In this document: positions 63,585 through 64,000 of the stretch, one piece after another
Layout of the letters: the number at the start of each line of letters is the position of its first letter
Position numbering within the stretch: position 1 is the stretch's first letter
Assembly (NCBI RefSeq): GCF_003610555.1
Contig: NZ_RAPQ01000008.1
Span: 488,490 to 552,489, forward strand
Direction of reading: 5' to 3'
DNA from: Marinifilum flexuosum
Lineage (GTDB): Bacteria; Bacteroidota; Bacteroidia; Bacteroidales; Marinifilaceae
DNA: 64,000 bases
Notes under the pieces: generated by a model
Seen by the model: only the letters and a program-made list of their open reading frames with translations
What the model was told of the DNA's origin: nothing
The model's database searches: none
Position numbers and translations under genes: made by a program

Positions 63585-64000
63585 GAATTACAACCTGGCA
63601 CTTTGGATTAGAATGCTAATCCTGTTGACTACCGCCATTTCGTGCGGTTATACCATTGCCACAGCATCCTATATGTCCCTTTCATTTTTGGGTTTGATGA
63701 TGTTGCTGGAAGTTTGGGAGCTCATTCGATTTCTGAACAAAACCCACAAACAGATCGACTTTTTTATCAAAGCCATTAAGAACGAGGATACCACACTTCG
63801 CTTTCCCGAAAAATCAGGCAGTAGAATTATTAACGAATTGCACCATAGTTTAAACGAGCTGAATGGCATATTGCAGCAAGTGCAAACCAAATCCAGAATC
63901 AGGGAAAAGTACTTTGGCGAAATCTTACAGAACATATCCACCGGAGTGATTGTACTTTCGGAAAACACGCACATTACCGATGTAAATTCAGCCGCACTCG
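63574..64000 (+). CDS. Sensor histidine kinase, N-terminal part (cut by window end)
   Basis: 142 codons are visible. The ATG at 63574 overlaps the regulator gene. Two membrane helices (about 8-30 and 34-50) with almost no periplasmic loop are followed by a helical linker (LHHSLNELNGILQQVQTKSRIREKYFGEIL). The start of a PAS-like domain follows (NISTGVIVLSENTHITDVNSAAL). The kinase core lies beyond the window. The short loop suggests that it senses within the membrane or cytoplasm. It is the partner of the upstream regulator. Confidence 0.8.
   Translation, partial: MGYKNYNLALWIRMLILLTTAISCGYTIATASYMSLSFLGLMMLLEVWELIRFLNKTHKQIDFFIKAIKNEDTTLRFPEKSGSRIINELHHSLNELNGILQQVQTKSRIREKYFGEILQNISTGVIVLSENTHITDVNSAAL

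Overview
The window looks like a chromosomal segment of a low-GC member of the Bacteroidota, probably order Marinilabiliales of the class Bacteroidia. The evidence is: a type IX secretion (T9SS) sorting domain on a giant secreted amylase; CarboxypepD_reg-like and GIN-domain secreted proteins; S16 with a long acidic tail; 6-bladed beta-propeller lipoproteins; FtsX-type permeases of about 790 residues; and promoters of the Bacteroidetes TTTG / TAnnTTTG type. I assign this from gene content only and cannot give a species. I saw no rRNA, tRNA, CRISPR array, prophage or insertion sequence.

Layout. 0-9.7 kb is mixed housekeeping: prmC start, cardiolipin synthase, three tandem CarboxypepD_reg-like exported proteins, ung, dapD, a Sua5/TsaC-type gene, a GIN-domain protein, a thioesterase, rimM-rpsP. 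10.2-25.6 kb holds dnaE fused to an N-terminal DEDDh exonuclease, trxA, a DUF58 protein, a MORN lipoprotein, a leftward cluster (small membrane protein, mutL, two rhomboids, a membrane-bound endonuclease/exonuclease/phosphatase protein), a voltage-sensor-type K+ channel, gmhA and yifB. 25.6-34.7 kb is more accessory: a Trypco2-like small protein, an unrecognised helical protein followed by a palindromic repeat array, an LPS-type glycosyltransferase and Kdo/WaaP kinase, a degraded second copy of the helical-protein 3' end, two PAP2 phosphatases with a NapH-like ferredoxin protein, an AraC regulator and ppa. 35.0-44.7 kb is one gene, a T9SS-exported GH13 amylase of 3242 residues with 21 tandem 77-residue repeats. 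45.0-46.0 kb carries a GNAT and a four-helix-bundle protein.

46.0-62.0 kb is a leftward, tightly packed locus: one MacB/LolD-type ATPase, five full-length FtsX-type permeases and two paralogous beta-propeller lipoproteins. A divergent NtrC-type response regulator and histidine kinase lie at 62.2-64.0 kb. A sigma-54-like -24/-12 element sits just upstream of the ATPase gene, so I infer that the two-component pair controls the transporter locus.

The most unusual non-coding content is a set of intergenic palindromic arrays with a pitch of about 20.5-21 bp (6742-7098 and 27521-27807, with a remnant at 29900-30070). In the second group the hairpin arms differ between copies by paired, compensating changes. 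Several other short palindromic repeats characteristic of this kind of genome are scattered between genes.
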